A DNA stretch of 64,000 bases from a bacterium (GTDB taxonomy: Bacteria > Armatimonadota > Zipacnadia > Zipacnadales > Zipacnadaceae), in assembly GCA_030602615.1 (NCBI GenBank), contig JAUVZM010000003.1, positions 1 through 64,000 of the forward strand. The letters run 5' to 3'. This document shows positions 9,436-18,862 of the stretch, piece after piece. Position 1 is the first letter of the stretch, and every line of letters begins with the position of its first letter. The position numbers and the translations under genes were made by a program. The notes beneath the pieces were generated by a model. It did no database searches and was not told the origin of the DNA. It was given only the letters and a program-made list of their open reading frames with translations.

Positions 9436-11238
9436 TCAATCCTCGGAACCCGGCGGCGAAGAGCCAGTGTCGGGGGGGCGCAGCAGCTCGCGAATGCTCA
9501 TCCACACTATCTCGGGCAGGGCCACCAGCCGCGGCAGGCGACTGGGCTCCTTAATCGTCCGGTACAGCCACTCCAGTCCCGCCCGCTGCATCCAGACCGG
9601 TGCGCGCCGTTTTCGGCCAGAAATAACATCCAGACTGCCACCTACCCCGATGCAGATCGGCACGCCCAGCTCCTCCAGGTGCTTCTTGATCCACTTCTCC
9701 TGACGGGGTATGCCCAGAGCCACCAGCAGTACGCCCGGGCGCTTGCTGCGGATATCCTCAACTATCTGCGGCTCTTCTTCATCACTAAAATAACCATCGT
9801 GACAGCCGGCGACTTGCAGGCCCGCAATACGCTGCTGCAGGTTGGCCGCCGCCTGCTCCGCCACGCCGGGCTCCCCGCCCAGCAGATATACAGCCCGACG
9901 CTTGTTGGCGGCAGCCCGGCAGAGCTGCTCCACCATATCACAGCCGGCACAGCGCACATTCACTGGTAGATTCAGCAGCCGCGCTGCCAACACCACGCCC
10001 GCGCCATCCGGCGCCACCAGATCAGCCTGCTCAATAATCTCGCGCAGCTCCGGGTCGCGCTGGGCGCGAATTACCGCCGAGGCGTCCGGCGTTATGATCA
10101 TATGGGGGTGGTCTTCTTCGAGGAAGCGCTCAGCCTCTTCCAGAGCGTCGGCCAGTGTGATTGGATCTAAAGGCATGCCGAGCAGTCGTACTTGGCGGAT
10201 AGTAGCCGGGGGCTGACCCGTGCGCGATTGAGGTAGAAACCGGAGCAGCGTATAGAGAAACAGCAGGCCGAAGGCAAGTGCGGCTATCACCACCACGGTC
10301 TTAACCACGAAGGTGACTTCAATCATCCAGACCAGCAGCAGCACCAGCAAACACAGGTAAACAGTGCCGCCCAGCAGTAGGCCGATCACCTGCCACTCGC
10401 TGTATCCCTGGCGCAAGAGCAGATCGTGCAGATGACCCCGCCGCTCGGCAAAGACCACCGCCCGCCAGCCCCGGCGTAGCTCGGCGGCATAACTGTAGGT
10501 AGCCGCGAACAGCGGCACACCGACAATAATGACCGGCACCAATGCAACCAGGAAGGCAGTATTCTTCAGAGCGCCGATTATTGAGATTGCCCCGACCAGG
10601 TAGCCCACAGTATACGCCCCGGCCCGCGCCTGCGCATAGCTGAGCAGGCGCGCAAACGGCACCTGCGGCAGAGCTGCCCCGCACATCATCACCGCCATAA
10701 ACGCCGCTACCGGTCCGGTTATCGTCGGCTGCAGCAGACAAACCAGAAAAAGCGTGCCGGCCGCCAGTCCCGCCACACCCAGCGGCACCGCCAGAATAGT
10801 GGCCGCCTGAGCGAAGAGAACCGAACAGATTACCAGCCACACCACCGTTACCACCGGCCCAAGCCAGCCCAGGCTGATGTCGTCCTGGCTGAAGGGCAGG
10901 TTCACTACCCGGACGGTTATGCCCTGATAGCTGAGCAGGGCAGCAATCACCCCCACACCCAGTAGCGCCAGCCACCAGCCCTTCGACCAATTATCAGCCA
11001 GTGCCGCAATCAGGAAGATGAGGCCACCGCCGAAGAGGACGGCGGTCAGTTGAGGATTGTCGGCCAGATGAGGCCACCACGCCGCCGCCAGCGCAATCAG
11101 CAGGATCAGACCAGAGAAGTCCGCCCGCGCATACGGCCCACCGGGGCGCGCCAGCCGCCAGCGCTCCCACAGATAGACAATCGCTGCTGCGGGAAGGGCG
11201 ACCGCTACGCTTGTTGAGAAACTGCCCAGATAGTCCAT
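9436..11238 (-). CDS. Fusion: WecA/MraY-like membrane domain + WecG/TagA/CpsF glycosyltransferase
   Basis: 600 residues in two parts. Residues 1-335 hold about ten hydrophobic helices resembling polyprenyl-phosphate GlcNAc-1-phosphate transferases: the ERRGHLHDLLLRQGYS segment corresponds to the family's HIHH loop, and VPVIIVGVPLFAA to a conserved helix. The catalytic N-x-x-DG-x-DGL motif is not seen and the DD motif is reduced to ALADNW, so this half is probably inactive. Residues 350-600 are a WecG/TagA domain with LVAPDGAGVVLAARLL, VYLLGGEPGVAEQA, ALGIPRQEKWI and GVGGSLDVISG. That domain likely transfers N-acetylmannosamine(uronic acid) to a lipid carrier. It is convergent with the PIG-L gene, 32 bases apart. 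Confidence 0.85.
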   Translation of the reverse strand: MDYLGSFSTSVAVALPAAAIVYLWERWRLARPGGPYARADFSGLILLIALAAAWWPHLADNPQLTAVLFGGGLIFLIAALADNWSKGWWLALLGVGVIAALLSYQGITVRVVNLPFSQDDISLGWLGPVVTVVWLVICSVLFAQAATILAVPLGVAGLAAGTLFLVCLLQPTITGPVAAFMAVMMCGAALPQVPFARLLSYAQARAGAYTVGYLVGAISIIGALKNTAFLVALVPVIIVGVPLFAATYSYAAELRRGWRAVVFAERRGHLHDLLLRQGYSEWQVIGLLLGGTVYLCLLVLLLVWMIEVTFVVKTVVVIAALAFGLLFLYTLLRFLPQSRTGQPPATIRQVRLLGMPLDPITLADALEEAERFLEEDHPHMIITPDASAVIRAQRDPELREIIEQADLVAPDGAGVVLAARLLNLPVNVRCAGCDMVEQLCRAAANKRRAVYLLGGEPGVAEQAAANLQQRIAGLQVAGCHDGYFSDEEEPQIVEDIRSKRPGVLLVALGIPRQEKWIKKHLEELGVPICIGVGGSLDVISGRKRRAPVWMQRAGLEWLYRTIKEPSRLPRLVALPEIVWMSIRELLRPPDTGSSPPGSED

Positions 11239-11251
11239 CGCTGCTTGCCCG

Positions 11252-12301
11252 CTACTCGACGAGGCTGGCGATCAGATCCCCGGCTTCGGTCGTCTTCACT
11301 CCGCTGCGGGTGGACAGATCGCCCAACTTGCCACTGGCCAGTGCCCTGGCTACAGCACCCTCAATGGCCGCGGCGGCCGCGACCTCGCCGAGGTGCTCCA
11401 TCATCATCCCTGCCGCACAGATAGCCGCAACCGGGCAGATGACGTTCTTGCCCCGATACTTAGGAGCTGAGCCGTGGATTGGCTCGAACATTGAGACACC
11501 TTCCGGATTGATATTGCCCGAGGCCGCCACCCCCATCCCGCCCTGGATCATCGCCCCCAGATCGGTGATAATGTCGCCGAACATATTTGTGGTCACCACG
11601 ACATCGAACCACTCCGGATTCTTGACAAACCACATACAGCACGCATCCACGAAAGCGTTTTCCTGCTTGATGTCAGGATACTCCTGCCCCACCTCTGCGA
11701 AGGTGCGCCGCCACAGGTCATGCCCATGAGTCAGAACATTGGCCTTGTCAACCATAGTAAGCTGCCGGGCTTTGCCGCGCTTGCGAGCCAGCTCAAAGGC
11801 ATATCGAATTATCCGCTCGGTGCCCTTGCGAGTATAGACGCCGGTTTGTATGGCTACCTCGTCGGGCGTGCCTGCTTTAAGTTGCCCGCCCATGCCAGCA
11901 TAGAACCCTTCGGTATTCTCACGCACCACCACAAAGTCAATATCCTCGGGCCCCTTATCCTTCAGGGGAGTCGCCACGCCCGGATACAGCTTGATCGGAC
12001 GCAGGTTGACATACTGGTCAAAGCCGAAGCGCAGCTTTAGCAGGATGCCCTGCTCCAGAATGCCCGGCGGGACCTCGTCGTGCCCGACGGCGCCCAGATA
12101 TATGGCGTCACATTGACCTAGCTCCTCCATCACTGAATCGGGCATAACCTCGCCGGTACGCAGATAGCGCTCGCCGCCGATGTCATACTCAACCAGCTCG
12201 TATTTGACATCGTACAGCTCGGTAGCCGCCATCACCTTCAACCCTTCGGCCACCACCTCCGGCCCAACCCCATCACAGGGCAAAACAGCAATCTTGTGCA
12301 T
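11252..12301 (-). CDS. leuB: 3-isopropylmalate dehydrogenase / isocitrate dehydrogenase family protein
   Basis: NAD-dependent beta-decarboxylating dehydrogenase of 349 residues. It starts KIAVLPCDGVGPEVV and has VVVRENTEGFYAG, the catalytic lysine region VDKANVL, the metal aspartates in the VVTTNMFGDIITDLGA segment and EPIHGSAPKYRGK. The length and RENTEG wording suit isopropylmalate dehydrogenase (leucine biosynthesis), but tartrate/isocitrate/homoisocitrate relatives share these motifs. leuACD are not in the window; the ilvD-ilvB pair is 20 kb away. The symbol is therefore tentative. A good GGAGGGAAGG site precedes the ATG. Confidence 0.82.
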   Translation of the reverse strand: MHKIAVLPCDGVGPEVVAEGLKVMAATELYDVKYELVEYDIGGERYLRTGEVMPDSVMEELGQCDAIYLGAVGHDEVPPGILEQGILLKLRFGFDQYVNLRPIKLYPGVATPLKDKGPEDIDFVVVRENTEGFYAGMGGQLKAGTPDEVAIQTGVYTRKGTERIIRYAFELARKRGKARQLTMVDKANVLTHGHDLWRRTFAEVGQEYPDIKQENAFVDACCMWFVKNPEWFDVVVTTNMFGDIITDLGAMIQGGMGVAASGNINPEGVSMFEPIHGSAPKYRGKNVICPVAAICAAGMMMEHLGEVAAAAAIEGAVARALASGKLGDLSTRSGVKTTEAGDLIASLVE

Positions 12302-12395
12302 GACTTGGCCTTCCCTCCGAATTCCTGGCCGCCTACCATTCCGGATGCGATTGTAACAGCCCGGCTATACGGGATCACCACAGGATGACTGCATC

Positions 12396-13223
12396 CTATT
12401 GCTGAGGAGGCATCAAATCGCCTTTGCTTCGGGTGTACTGCAATTCGTGTGTCTCTTTGGTGCCCGTCAGAATGCCACGCGCGAGCGCGATATCTTCGGA
12501 CGCTTCTTCCGGGCTTAGCAACCCCACGCAAACGATGTCAATGGGTTTTACCGAATTGTAGACAAAGCTAAGTCCGGTAGGTGGCGTGATGCGTCCCCCC
12601 GCAAGAGGTTTAATACACATCACCGACTTCGGGGTTCGATTGATGAGCATGGCCATCCAGTCTGTCTCGACTGCACACAGAAAACCAATGGAGTTGTATG
12701 GCTGAATGTAGGTCACAACGTCATATCCGGCGCCGTCACTGATCATCATGGTTTCTGGGCGATGAGTGCTTAGCCCAGGAATCATGCCTAGGCTGCGGAT
12801 CTTCTCGCTAATCTCCTCCATGCCCTCGATGCGTTTCTCGGCTATCAGCAGATTACTATCGGTATAAGAGGAGTGAGGTAGACAGAACTCGGCGCCCCAC
12901 TCGGCACATTGTTCAATATTGTCTAGTAGTTCTTCAATGTCAGATCCGTCTGGTGTGATGAACCAGTAAAGGTGCCGACCCGTCTCTTCTTCATGACGGA
13001 GTAGCGCTTCGCGCACGTTCGGATCCATGCCGCTGCATATCGCGTTCAGGCCGCCCGCAGAACAGGCCTCCAGCACACTTACTATGTTCTCGAGCGTCTG
13101 GTAGCGCTTGAGCCATTTGTCTTTGGCCGCGCTATAATGCGAAGCGCCAATGAACCAGTTGGTGCCAATTATCAGCCGCGATATCGCCACCCCACCGATT
13201 TCGGTCGTTGGAAAATCCGTCAA
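12396..13223 (-). CDS. Uncharacterised TIM-barrel protein, aldo/keto reductase-like
   Basis: 275-residue soluble protein. It opens TEIGGVAISRLIIGTNWFIG, like the first strand of aldo/keto reductases, and later has strand-like segments (AICSGMDP, YWFITPDG, CIKPLAGGRI, IVCVGLLSPEEA). I do not see the classical AKR catalytic Asp-Tyr-Lys-His set in register, so reductase activity is doubtful. The TTG start at 13223 is supported by a perfect GAGGAGG 9 bases upstream. The gene lies between leuB and hisG on the same strand without overlap. The function is not known. Confidence 0.7.
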   Translation of the reverse strand: MTDFPTTEIGGVAISRLIIGTNWFIGASHYSAAKDKWLKRYQTLENIVSVLEACSAGGLNAICSGMDPNVREALLRHEEETGRHLYWFITPDGSDIEELLDNIEQCAEWGAEFCLPHSSYTDSNLLIAEKRIEGMEEISEKIRSLGMIPGLSTHRPETMMISDGAGYDVVTYIQPYNSIGFLCAVETDWMAMLINRTPKSVMCIKPLAGGRITPPTGLSFVYNSVKPIDIVCVGLLSPEEASEDIALARGILTGTKETHELQYTRSKGDLMPPQQ

Positions 13224-13355
13224 CGAGTATTGCCTCCTCGTATTTGCAGTAAGAACTCACCACTATTGTACTGTAGTGCGCCAGGACGGGCAAACATAGG
13301 CTCCTTACTGTCAACCCACGACCTTCGCACCCGGATACTGCCGGAACTCCAGCAG

Positions 13356-14240
13356 CTACATTATCATCTTATTGAGCGGATATTCGATGATGCCCTGGGC
13401 GCCGGCGGCCTTCAGACGGGGAATCAGGTCGCTTACTAGCGCGGATTCGACGATTGTCTCCACCGCCACCCAGTCACCGTTGGCCAACGAAGAGACGGTC
13501 GGGCGCTTCAGGGCAGGCAACTCGGCGACGACCGCCTCCAGATCTTCGCGGGCCACGTTCATCTTCAGCCCCACCCGCAGCTCCGCGTCGAGCGCCCCTC
13601 GCAGCAGCATCGCGATATTCTCAATCTTCTCGCGCTTCCAGGAATCGTTCCAGGCCTCCTGGCTGGCGATGAACTTGGTACAGGACTCGAACAGCACATC
13701 CACTATTCTCAAATTATTAGCAGCCAGCGTGCTGCCGGTCTCGGTGCCTTCGACGATGGCATCCACCAGGCTGGGACATTTGGCCTCGGTAGCGCCCCAC
13801 GAGAACTCCACCTGCGCCTGGACGCCGTGCTCGGCCAGATACTTTGTAGTGACATCAACCAGCTCGGTAGCGATGCGCTTGCCCTCGAGATCCTCCGGGC
13901 TCTGGATATCGGAACTTTCGTGTACTGCCAGCACCCACTTATACGGGCGCATGCCGTGCTTGGCATAAACCAGATCCACAACCTCGACCACTTCATCTTC
14001 CACCCCACGCTCGCGAATCCAGTCCAGCCCGGTCAGGCCACAGTCCAGGATACCACTGGCGACATAGTTGGGCATTTCCTGGGCGCGCAACAGCACCCCC
14101 CACAGCTCATCATCGTCAAAATCCGGCTTATACTGCCGTTCGTCCACGCTGATGGGAAAGCCCGCCTTGCGGAATATCTCTATGGTCGCCTCCTGGAGGC
14201 TTCCCTTGGGCAGTCCGATTCGCAATATCTTTTCCGTCAT
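13356..14240 (-). CDS. hisG: ATP phosphoribosyltransferase, long form
   Basis: First step of histidine biosynthesis (ATP + PRPP to phosphoribosyl-ATP). 294 residues correspond to the long, HisZ-independent form with a C-terminal regulatory domain (from about residue 215, LRVGLKMNV onwards). The catalytic part has RIGLPKGSLQEATIEI, DCGLTGLDWI, RIATELVDVT and the PRPP-binding loop DAIVEGTETGSTLAANNL. The ATG at 14240 has AGAGG 8 bases upstream; an in-frame GTG at 14249 overlaps the site and is rejected. No other his genes are adjacent. Histidine feedback inhibition is expected from the family. Confidence 0.95.
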   Translation of the reverse strand: MTEKILRIGLPKGSLQEATIEIFRKAGFPISVDERQYKPDFDDDELWGVLLRAQEMPNYVASGILDCGLTGLDWIRERGVEDEVVEVVDLVYAKHGMRPYKWVLAVHESSDIQSPEDLEGKRIATELVDVTTKYLAEHGVQAQVEFSWGATEAKCPSLVDAIVEGTETGSTLAANNLRIVDVLFESCTKFIASQEAWNDSWKREKIENIAMLLRGALDAELRVGLKMNVAREDLEAVVAELPALKRPTVSSLANGDWVAVETIVESALVSDLIPRLKAAGAQGIIEYPLNKMIM

Positions 14241-14277
14241 TATTGTCACCTCTCCCCTGCGACGCCAAGCAGTCCAT

Positions 14278-14829
14278 TTACTCCAGGTTGGTATGCCGCG
14301 CCAGCATCTGTTCGTTGGTGGCGCCCATCCGCTTCATTAACCTTATCACCAGAACATCACCCACCACCAGCAAGGATTGCTCGAACAGCGAGCCCCGTGG
14401 TTGAGGGGAGCTGGAACCAGCCTCGTCGGTTACCGGCAGCGGCACAACGACCACCAGGTCACAGGCCTCAGCTATCCCTGAGTTGCCGTGAGCAGTTATC
14501 ACAGCAGTGCGGGCACCGCGGGCCGCGGTCGCCTGCACCGTAGCCAATGTCCCCCGTGTCTGCCCGGAACCCGACCCGGCGATGAGTAAATCACCGTTGG
14601 CTATGGCCGGGGTGACGGTCTCCCCCACCACGTAAGCTTCGACGCCCATGTGCATCAGGCGCATGGCAAAGGCCCTTATCATCAGCAGGCTGCGACCGGC
14701 TCCACAGACAAATACCCGCTTCGCGGCCAGGATAGCCTCCACCAGTGCCGACAATTGCTCCTGATCGAGGTTGCCGACAACGTCGCCGATCTCCTGGCTG
14801 ATTATCTTGCCGTAATGTGTCTCCTTCAT
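14278..14829 (-). CDS. hxlB: 6-phospho-3-hexuloisomerase (SIS domain)
   Basis: 183-residue SIS-domain isomerase matching HxlB/PHI, which converts D-arabino-3-hexulose-6-phosphate to fructose-6-phosphate in the ribulose monophosphate pathway. The sugar-phosphate binding segment is VFVCGAGRSLLMIRAFAMRL, followed by VGETVTPAIANGDLLIAGSGSGQT, which is characteristic of PHI. The AHGNSGIAE stretch and the C-terminal helices also fit. The partner hexulose-phosphate synthase (hxlA) is not in the window. In organisms lacking the full pathway the pair makes ribose-5-phosphate in reverse; which applies here is unknown. hisG follows 37 bases downstream. Confidence 0.88.
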   Translation of the reverse strand: MKETHYGKIISQEIGDVVGNLDQEQLSALVEAILAAKRVFVCGAGRSLLMIRAFAMRLMHMGVEAYVVGETVTPAIANGDLLIAGSGSGQTRGTLATVQATAARGARTAVITAHGNSGIAEACDLVVVVPLPVTDEAGSSSPQPRGSLFEQSLLVVGDVLVIRLMKRMGATNEQMLARHTNLE

Positions 14830-14869
14830 TTCGCGGGTATGCCTCCAAACGCGGACTATATCGTGATCA

Positions 14870-17512
14870 CTACTGTGATTGCTCAGTGTCAGGGAGCGTG
14901 ATGACTACTACACATGCCTCCAAATCCAAAAGCTGGTGGGCGTAATCCTGCACCTGGTTGGCCGTGACCGCCTCAATACGCTCCCGATAGTTCTGATAGT
15001 TATCATACCCCATTCCGTACAGTTCGTCCAACGCCTGAAGCTGGGCGCGCCGCCCCGGATCGGCCAGGCTGATTTGCTGATGGCTCACACAGGCATTGCG
15101 GGCCGTGGCCAGCTCCTCGTCGTCAACCAACTCAGTGCGCAGCTCGGTCACGTGATCTTCAATGATTCCCTTGACTTCATCAACACTGTCGGGGGCAGTG
15201 CCGGCATATATGGCATAGTAACCGGGGTCAAGCCCGGCCATCTCGTAGGCATAGGTGGCGTAGACCAACCCCTTGCCCCGCAGCACATCGTGCAGCCGCC
15301 CGCCGGGACTGCCCCTCCCCGTCAGCAGGGCTGTCAGCACATCCCGGACATATCTATACTGATCATCCACCTGCGGCCCCAGAAAGCCGTAATAGATTAT
15401 GGCCTGATTCTGCTGACGCTGGACGGTCTTGCTTCGTCTTTCGGTAAGCGGCGGTTCGTCGGCAATTTCTGGGTGAAACAACTCCCGCTGGTGCCAGGAA
15501 GCGAACTCCTGCTGTACGGCCCGCCGCAGCTCAGCCCGTTCAATATTGCCCTGAATCAGCAGAACCGTAGAGCCTGGCCCACAGACGCGACGGTAAAACT
15601 GGTTCACTTGCTCGGCACTAAGCTGCTGGACACTGCTGGGCGTGCCCAACTCGGAAAACTGGTAAGGGTGGTGCTGAAACAATGTCGCCCGCAGCAGCTT
15701 CTCCGCTACATTGTCAACGTCTTCGCGACGGGCGGCAAGCTGCGCCAGGGTCAGTTGTCGCAGCCGTTGCAACTCCTGCTCAGGGAAAGTCGGATTCTGC
15801 AGGCAGTCAGCTACCACAGCCAGTATCTTCAAGCAATCATCAGGCAAGCAGTGGGCGGTCAGGCCGAAGCTGTTGCGACCCGAATAGGCTTCAATCTCTG
15901 CGCCCAGGCTGTCAATGCCCTCAGTAATCTCGTTGCGACTTCTATGCTCGGTCCCCCGCAGAAGCATCCGGGCCATCAGCCGGGTGATTCCGTTGGTCTG
16001 CTCATCTTCGTATCTAAGCCCCGCGCGCGTGGCGGTGGCAATATGCACCGCCGCTGCCCCCGGCTCGGCTCTGACCAGCACCGTCAGGCCATTGTCAAGT
16101 ACGTACTTTTTCGTTCGTGGGACAGGAGCTCCTTGCTGGTCAACAGTAGCTGACTCAGCCTCCTTCGCGGCCGGAACCAGGCTGGTGACAACATAGCGGT
16201 CGGGGAGCAAGTACTTACGGGCTACCTCTCGCACTTGCGGGGCGGTGACTGCTCTTATGCCGGCCAGATACTTGTCGCTGAACCCCATATCGCCGGTCAG
16301 CAGCAAGTCGGTACCCAAAATCCCGGCCCGCCCCGCCGGCGTCTCCTGAGCATAAACAAAGACCGCCTCCTTCTGCCGCTTGGCTCGTTGCAGTTCCTCT
16401 TCGCCGACCAGCTCCCTGGCCAGCGCCTCGGTGACCTGCAATATCTGCTGCTCCACTTTCTCGCGGTTGGCTGAATCCAAAGTAGCAGATACAATGAAGC
16501 TACCGGCTCCGTAGGCAGGCGTATCCGACCATACACTTACTACATCTACGAGCTCCAGCTCGTCGCGCAACAGCCGGGGCAGGCGGGCGCTGTCGCCGTG
16601 GCCCAGAACATATGCCAAAACATCCAGAGCGTACAGATCCGCATGAAACAGGTCCACTGTCCGCCAGCCCAGGAGCAGATGCGCGCGGTGCAGCCCCCCG
16701 CGGTGACGGGTGGCGCGCCGGATAGTGGTCGGCGCCGCTTCGTCGGGCAGGACTATCGGCGGGCCAGGGCGGCGCTGGTATTGGCTCAGCGCTGCCTCCA
16801 GCCGGTCCGCGATCTCCTCCGCGTCAAAGTCACCGACGGCAGTAGCCACCAGGTTATCCGGTGTGTAGCAGGCCCGGTGGAACTTGACCAGGTCCTCCCG
16901 CGTCAGCTCAGCGAACCTGGCAGGATAGCCAATGATGCGATAGCGCTCGGGATGGCGCCGGAACATTGTTTGGCCAAACAGCTCAATGGCCGCCCGCCGC
17001 GGGTCATCGTCTATTCGGGCAATTTCCCGGGTGACGACCTCGATCTGATTGGCGACCTGCTCTTGGGGGAAGGTGGCCCCCAGCACATAATCGCCCAGCA
17101 GATCTATTGCCTCGCCCACCTGCTGTGCGGAAGTGGTCATGTGGTAGCAAGTATGATCCCGGCTTGTATAGGCGTTCACGTGACCGCCGATGGCAGCCTG
17201 AGCCTGGTCAATTTCCTCGGGAGTGCGCTGAGCCGTACCCTCATCGCAGCAGTGCTCGACAAGATGAGATATACCCGCGCCCAGGTACTCGCCTTCGTAG
17301 ACGCTGCCCACACCAACGTAAAAGCGAACAGCAGCAACCGGCGCGGCATGATTTTCCTCCACTACTATCTGCGCCCCGTTGGGCAAGACTCGATGGACAG
17401 GCGCGCCCAGACCCGCTGAGGCCAGCAAGACTACCGCCACAGCAGCGACACTGAGGCGTCGGGAATGCTTCGTGAGATCAATTTCGCAGATCTTTACGCT
17501 TACCCGAGGCAT
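14870..17512 (-). CDS. M16 family zinc peptidase, tandem-domain form, secreted or periplasmic
   Basis: 880 residues holding two M16 (pitrilysin/processing-peptidase) units in one chain. A hydrophobic segment near residues 20-36 (RLSVAAVAVVLLASAGLG) looks like a signal peptide. The first unit has the inverted zinc motif H-x-x-E-H in GISHLVEHCCDEGT. The second unit, beginning near residue 470, is degenerate at the same place (RLMARMLLRGTEH), as is usual for the non-catalytic half. The ATG at 17512 is preferred because AGGAG lies 9 bases upstream; a TTG at 17530 is in frame. The substrate is unknown. It ends 41 bases before hxlB. Confidence 0.9.
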   Translation of the reverse strand: MPRVSVKICEIDLTKHSRRLSVAAVAVVLLASAGLGAPVHRVLPNGAQIVVEENHAAPVAAVRFYVGVGSVYEGEYLGAGISHLVEHCCDEGTAQRTPEEIDQAQAAIGGHVNAYTSRDHTCYHMTTSAQQVGEAIDLLGDYVLGATFPQEQVANQIEVVTREIARIDDDPRRAAIELFGQTMFRRHPERYRIIGYPARFAELTREDLVKFHRACYTPDNLVATAVGDFDAEEIADRLEAALSQYQRRPGPPIVLPDEAAPTTIRRATRHRGGLHRAHLLLGWRTVDLFHADLYALDVLAYVLGHGDSARLPRLLRDELELVDVVSVWSDTPAYGAGSFIVSATLDSANREKVEQQILQVTEALARELVGEEELQRAKRQKEAVFVYAQETPAGRAGILGTDLLLTGDMGFSDKYLAGIRAVTAPQVREVARKYLLPDRYVVTSLVPAAKEAESATVDQQGAPVPRTKKYVLDNGLTVLVRAEPGAAAVHIATATRAGLRYEDEQTNGITRLMARMLLRGTEHRSRNEITEGIDSLGAEIEAYSGRNSFGLTAHCLPDDCLKILAVVADCLQNPTFPEQELQRLRQLTLAQLAARREDVDNVAEKLLRATLFQHHPYQFSELGTPSSVQQLSAEQVNQFYRRVCGPGSTVLLIQGNIERAELRRAVQQEFASWHQRELFHPEIADEPPLTERRSKTVQRQQNQAIIYYGFLGPQVDDQYRYVRDVLTALLTGRGSPGGRLHDVLRGKGLVYATYAYEMAGLDPGYYAIYAGTAPDSVDEVKGIIEDHVTELRTELVDDEELATARNACVSHQQISLADPGRRAQLQALDELYGMGYDNYQNYRERIEAVTANQVQDYAHQLLDLEACVVVITLPDTEQSQ

Positions 17513-17532
17513 AGAGATATTCTCCTGCAAAG

Positions 17533-18753
17533 CTATCGCAAGCTTACCATAGCAGCCTCAGCAGACTCCAGCGCACCCGCCGCATCCAGGCGACCACTCA
17601 ACGACAGGTACAACGCCCACTGCAGCGCATCAAAGATTCTCTGGCGACTCTGGGCCGGCAGGCTCCGACTCTGGCTGATATTGGCAGCCAGTGCCCCCCA
17701 GATTGTATCGTTCTGATCAATCTCACCGCAGTGCAGGCCGCTAGGCAGTCCCCCCAACTGCAGCAGCTTGGCCTGACTTTCCGGCTGGCATACCATACGG
17801 GCAAATTCCAGACACTGCTCCTCGTAGCTGCTGCCGTTGACGATGCCCAGGCCCTCCCCTATCAGATGCACTGCCGGCTCTTCCACAGCGGGCAGCGCCA
17901 GCATCTGTATCTCCAAGTCAAAGTCCGGGTGCCCAGCGGCCCGCTGCAGCCACCAGGTATCGGTGACCAGCATAGCCAGGTGGCCCTCAGCGAACAAAGC
18001 TTCCAGCTCTGCCTGACTCCACGTTAGCACTTCTGGTTGCGCCAACTCGGCCAGTTGCTTGTACAACTGCAGTGCTTTGGTACCGGACTCAGTAGCCAGC
18101 GTGTAATCCTCTTCGGTATAAAGGCTCCCGCCGAAGGCCCAAATCATCTCGGTCAACATCTCCCCCCCGCCCTGGCGTCCAGGCAGGCCTATTCCGTAGA
18201 TATCGGGGAGATTGTGGAGCTTCTCAGCAGCCTCCCGGACATGTTCCCACGTCTGGGGAAGGTCCAGGCCAGCCTGCTCCAACAGGTCAGTCCGCACCAC
18301 CAGACCCCGACCGCCGATTCGCCACGGCACCGCCTGGAGGCGGCCGGCACTGGTGAAAAGATCCAACACACCCGGATAGAAGACTGCTCGTTGCGGGGCG
18401 CTCAGGGCAGTCCCCAGCGAGCGCAGTAGGCCTTTAAATTCGGGAAGCCAGGCATTCGGAACGACGACCATATCAGGTGCCGTCGCACGCTCTGGACCAC
18501 TCCAGGCCTGCAGGTACTGATAAGCGACGCTGGGAGGATGATGATTGAGCACAACGCGGTATCCGTCGTGAGTAGTATTATACTGTCGGATCAGGTCCTG
18601 GATAGGCTCAAGCTCACGCCCCGAGCCCTCGTGCCAGACGAAAAGCTGGATAAACTCCGGCTGCTGATAGTCGGCCTCCTGACCGTTGGCTCCACCAACC
18701 ATCAGCGCACTCAGAATAACTATCGTGCCTACCATCAGTGCTCGCATACCCAT
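17533..18753 (-). CDS. Extracellular solute-binding protein, family 1 (ABC sugar-type)
   Basis: 406 residues with an N-terminal signal peptide (hydrophobic run at about 5-23, ending GANGQE). The mature part resembles maltose-type binding proteins: LFVWHEGSGRELEPIQDLI, then AVPWRIGGRGLVVRTDLLEQAG, PQTWEH, and later AFGGSLYTEE, GHLAMLVTDTWWLQ. No ABC permease or ATPase gene is adjacent, so it is an orphan binding protein here. A GAGGTGAG site precedes the ATG. The stop lies just upstream of the M16 peptidase start on the same strand, so the two may be cotranscribed. The ligand, presumably a sugar or oligosaccharide, is unknown. Confidence 0.85.
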   Translation of the reverse strand: MGMRALMVGTIVILSALMVGGANGQEADYQQPEFIQLFVWHEGSGRELEPIQDLIRQYNTTHDGYRVVLNHHPPSVAYQYLQAWSGPERATAPDMVVVPNAWLPEFKGLLRSLGTALSAPQRAVFYPGVLDLFTSAGRLQAVPWRIGGRGLVVRTDLLEQAGLDLPQTWEHVREAAEKLHNLPDIYGIGLPGRQGGGEMLTEMIWAFGGSLYTEEDYTLATESGTKALQLYKQLAELAQPEVLTWSQAELEALFAEGHLAMLVTDTWWLQRAAGHPDFDLEIQMLALPAVEEPAVHLIGEGLGIVNGSSYEEQCLEFARMVCQPESQAKLLQLGGLPSGLHCGEIDQNDTIWGALAANISQSRSLPAQSRQRIFDALQWALYLSLSGRLDAAGALESAEAAMVSLR

Positions 18754-18862
18754 GACCGTGTGCTCACCTCACAATAGATAGGGCCGCGACCAGTGTGGCC
18801 GCCGCCCTATATGTACCCAGGAAACCTACCTCCTCGGGGTAGCACATACCTTCGGCTTTGGG

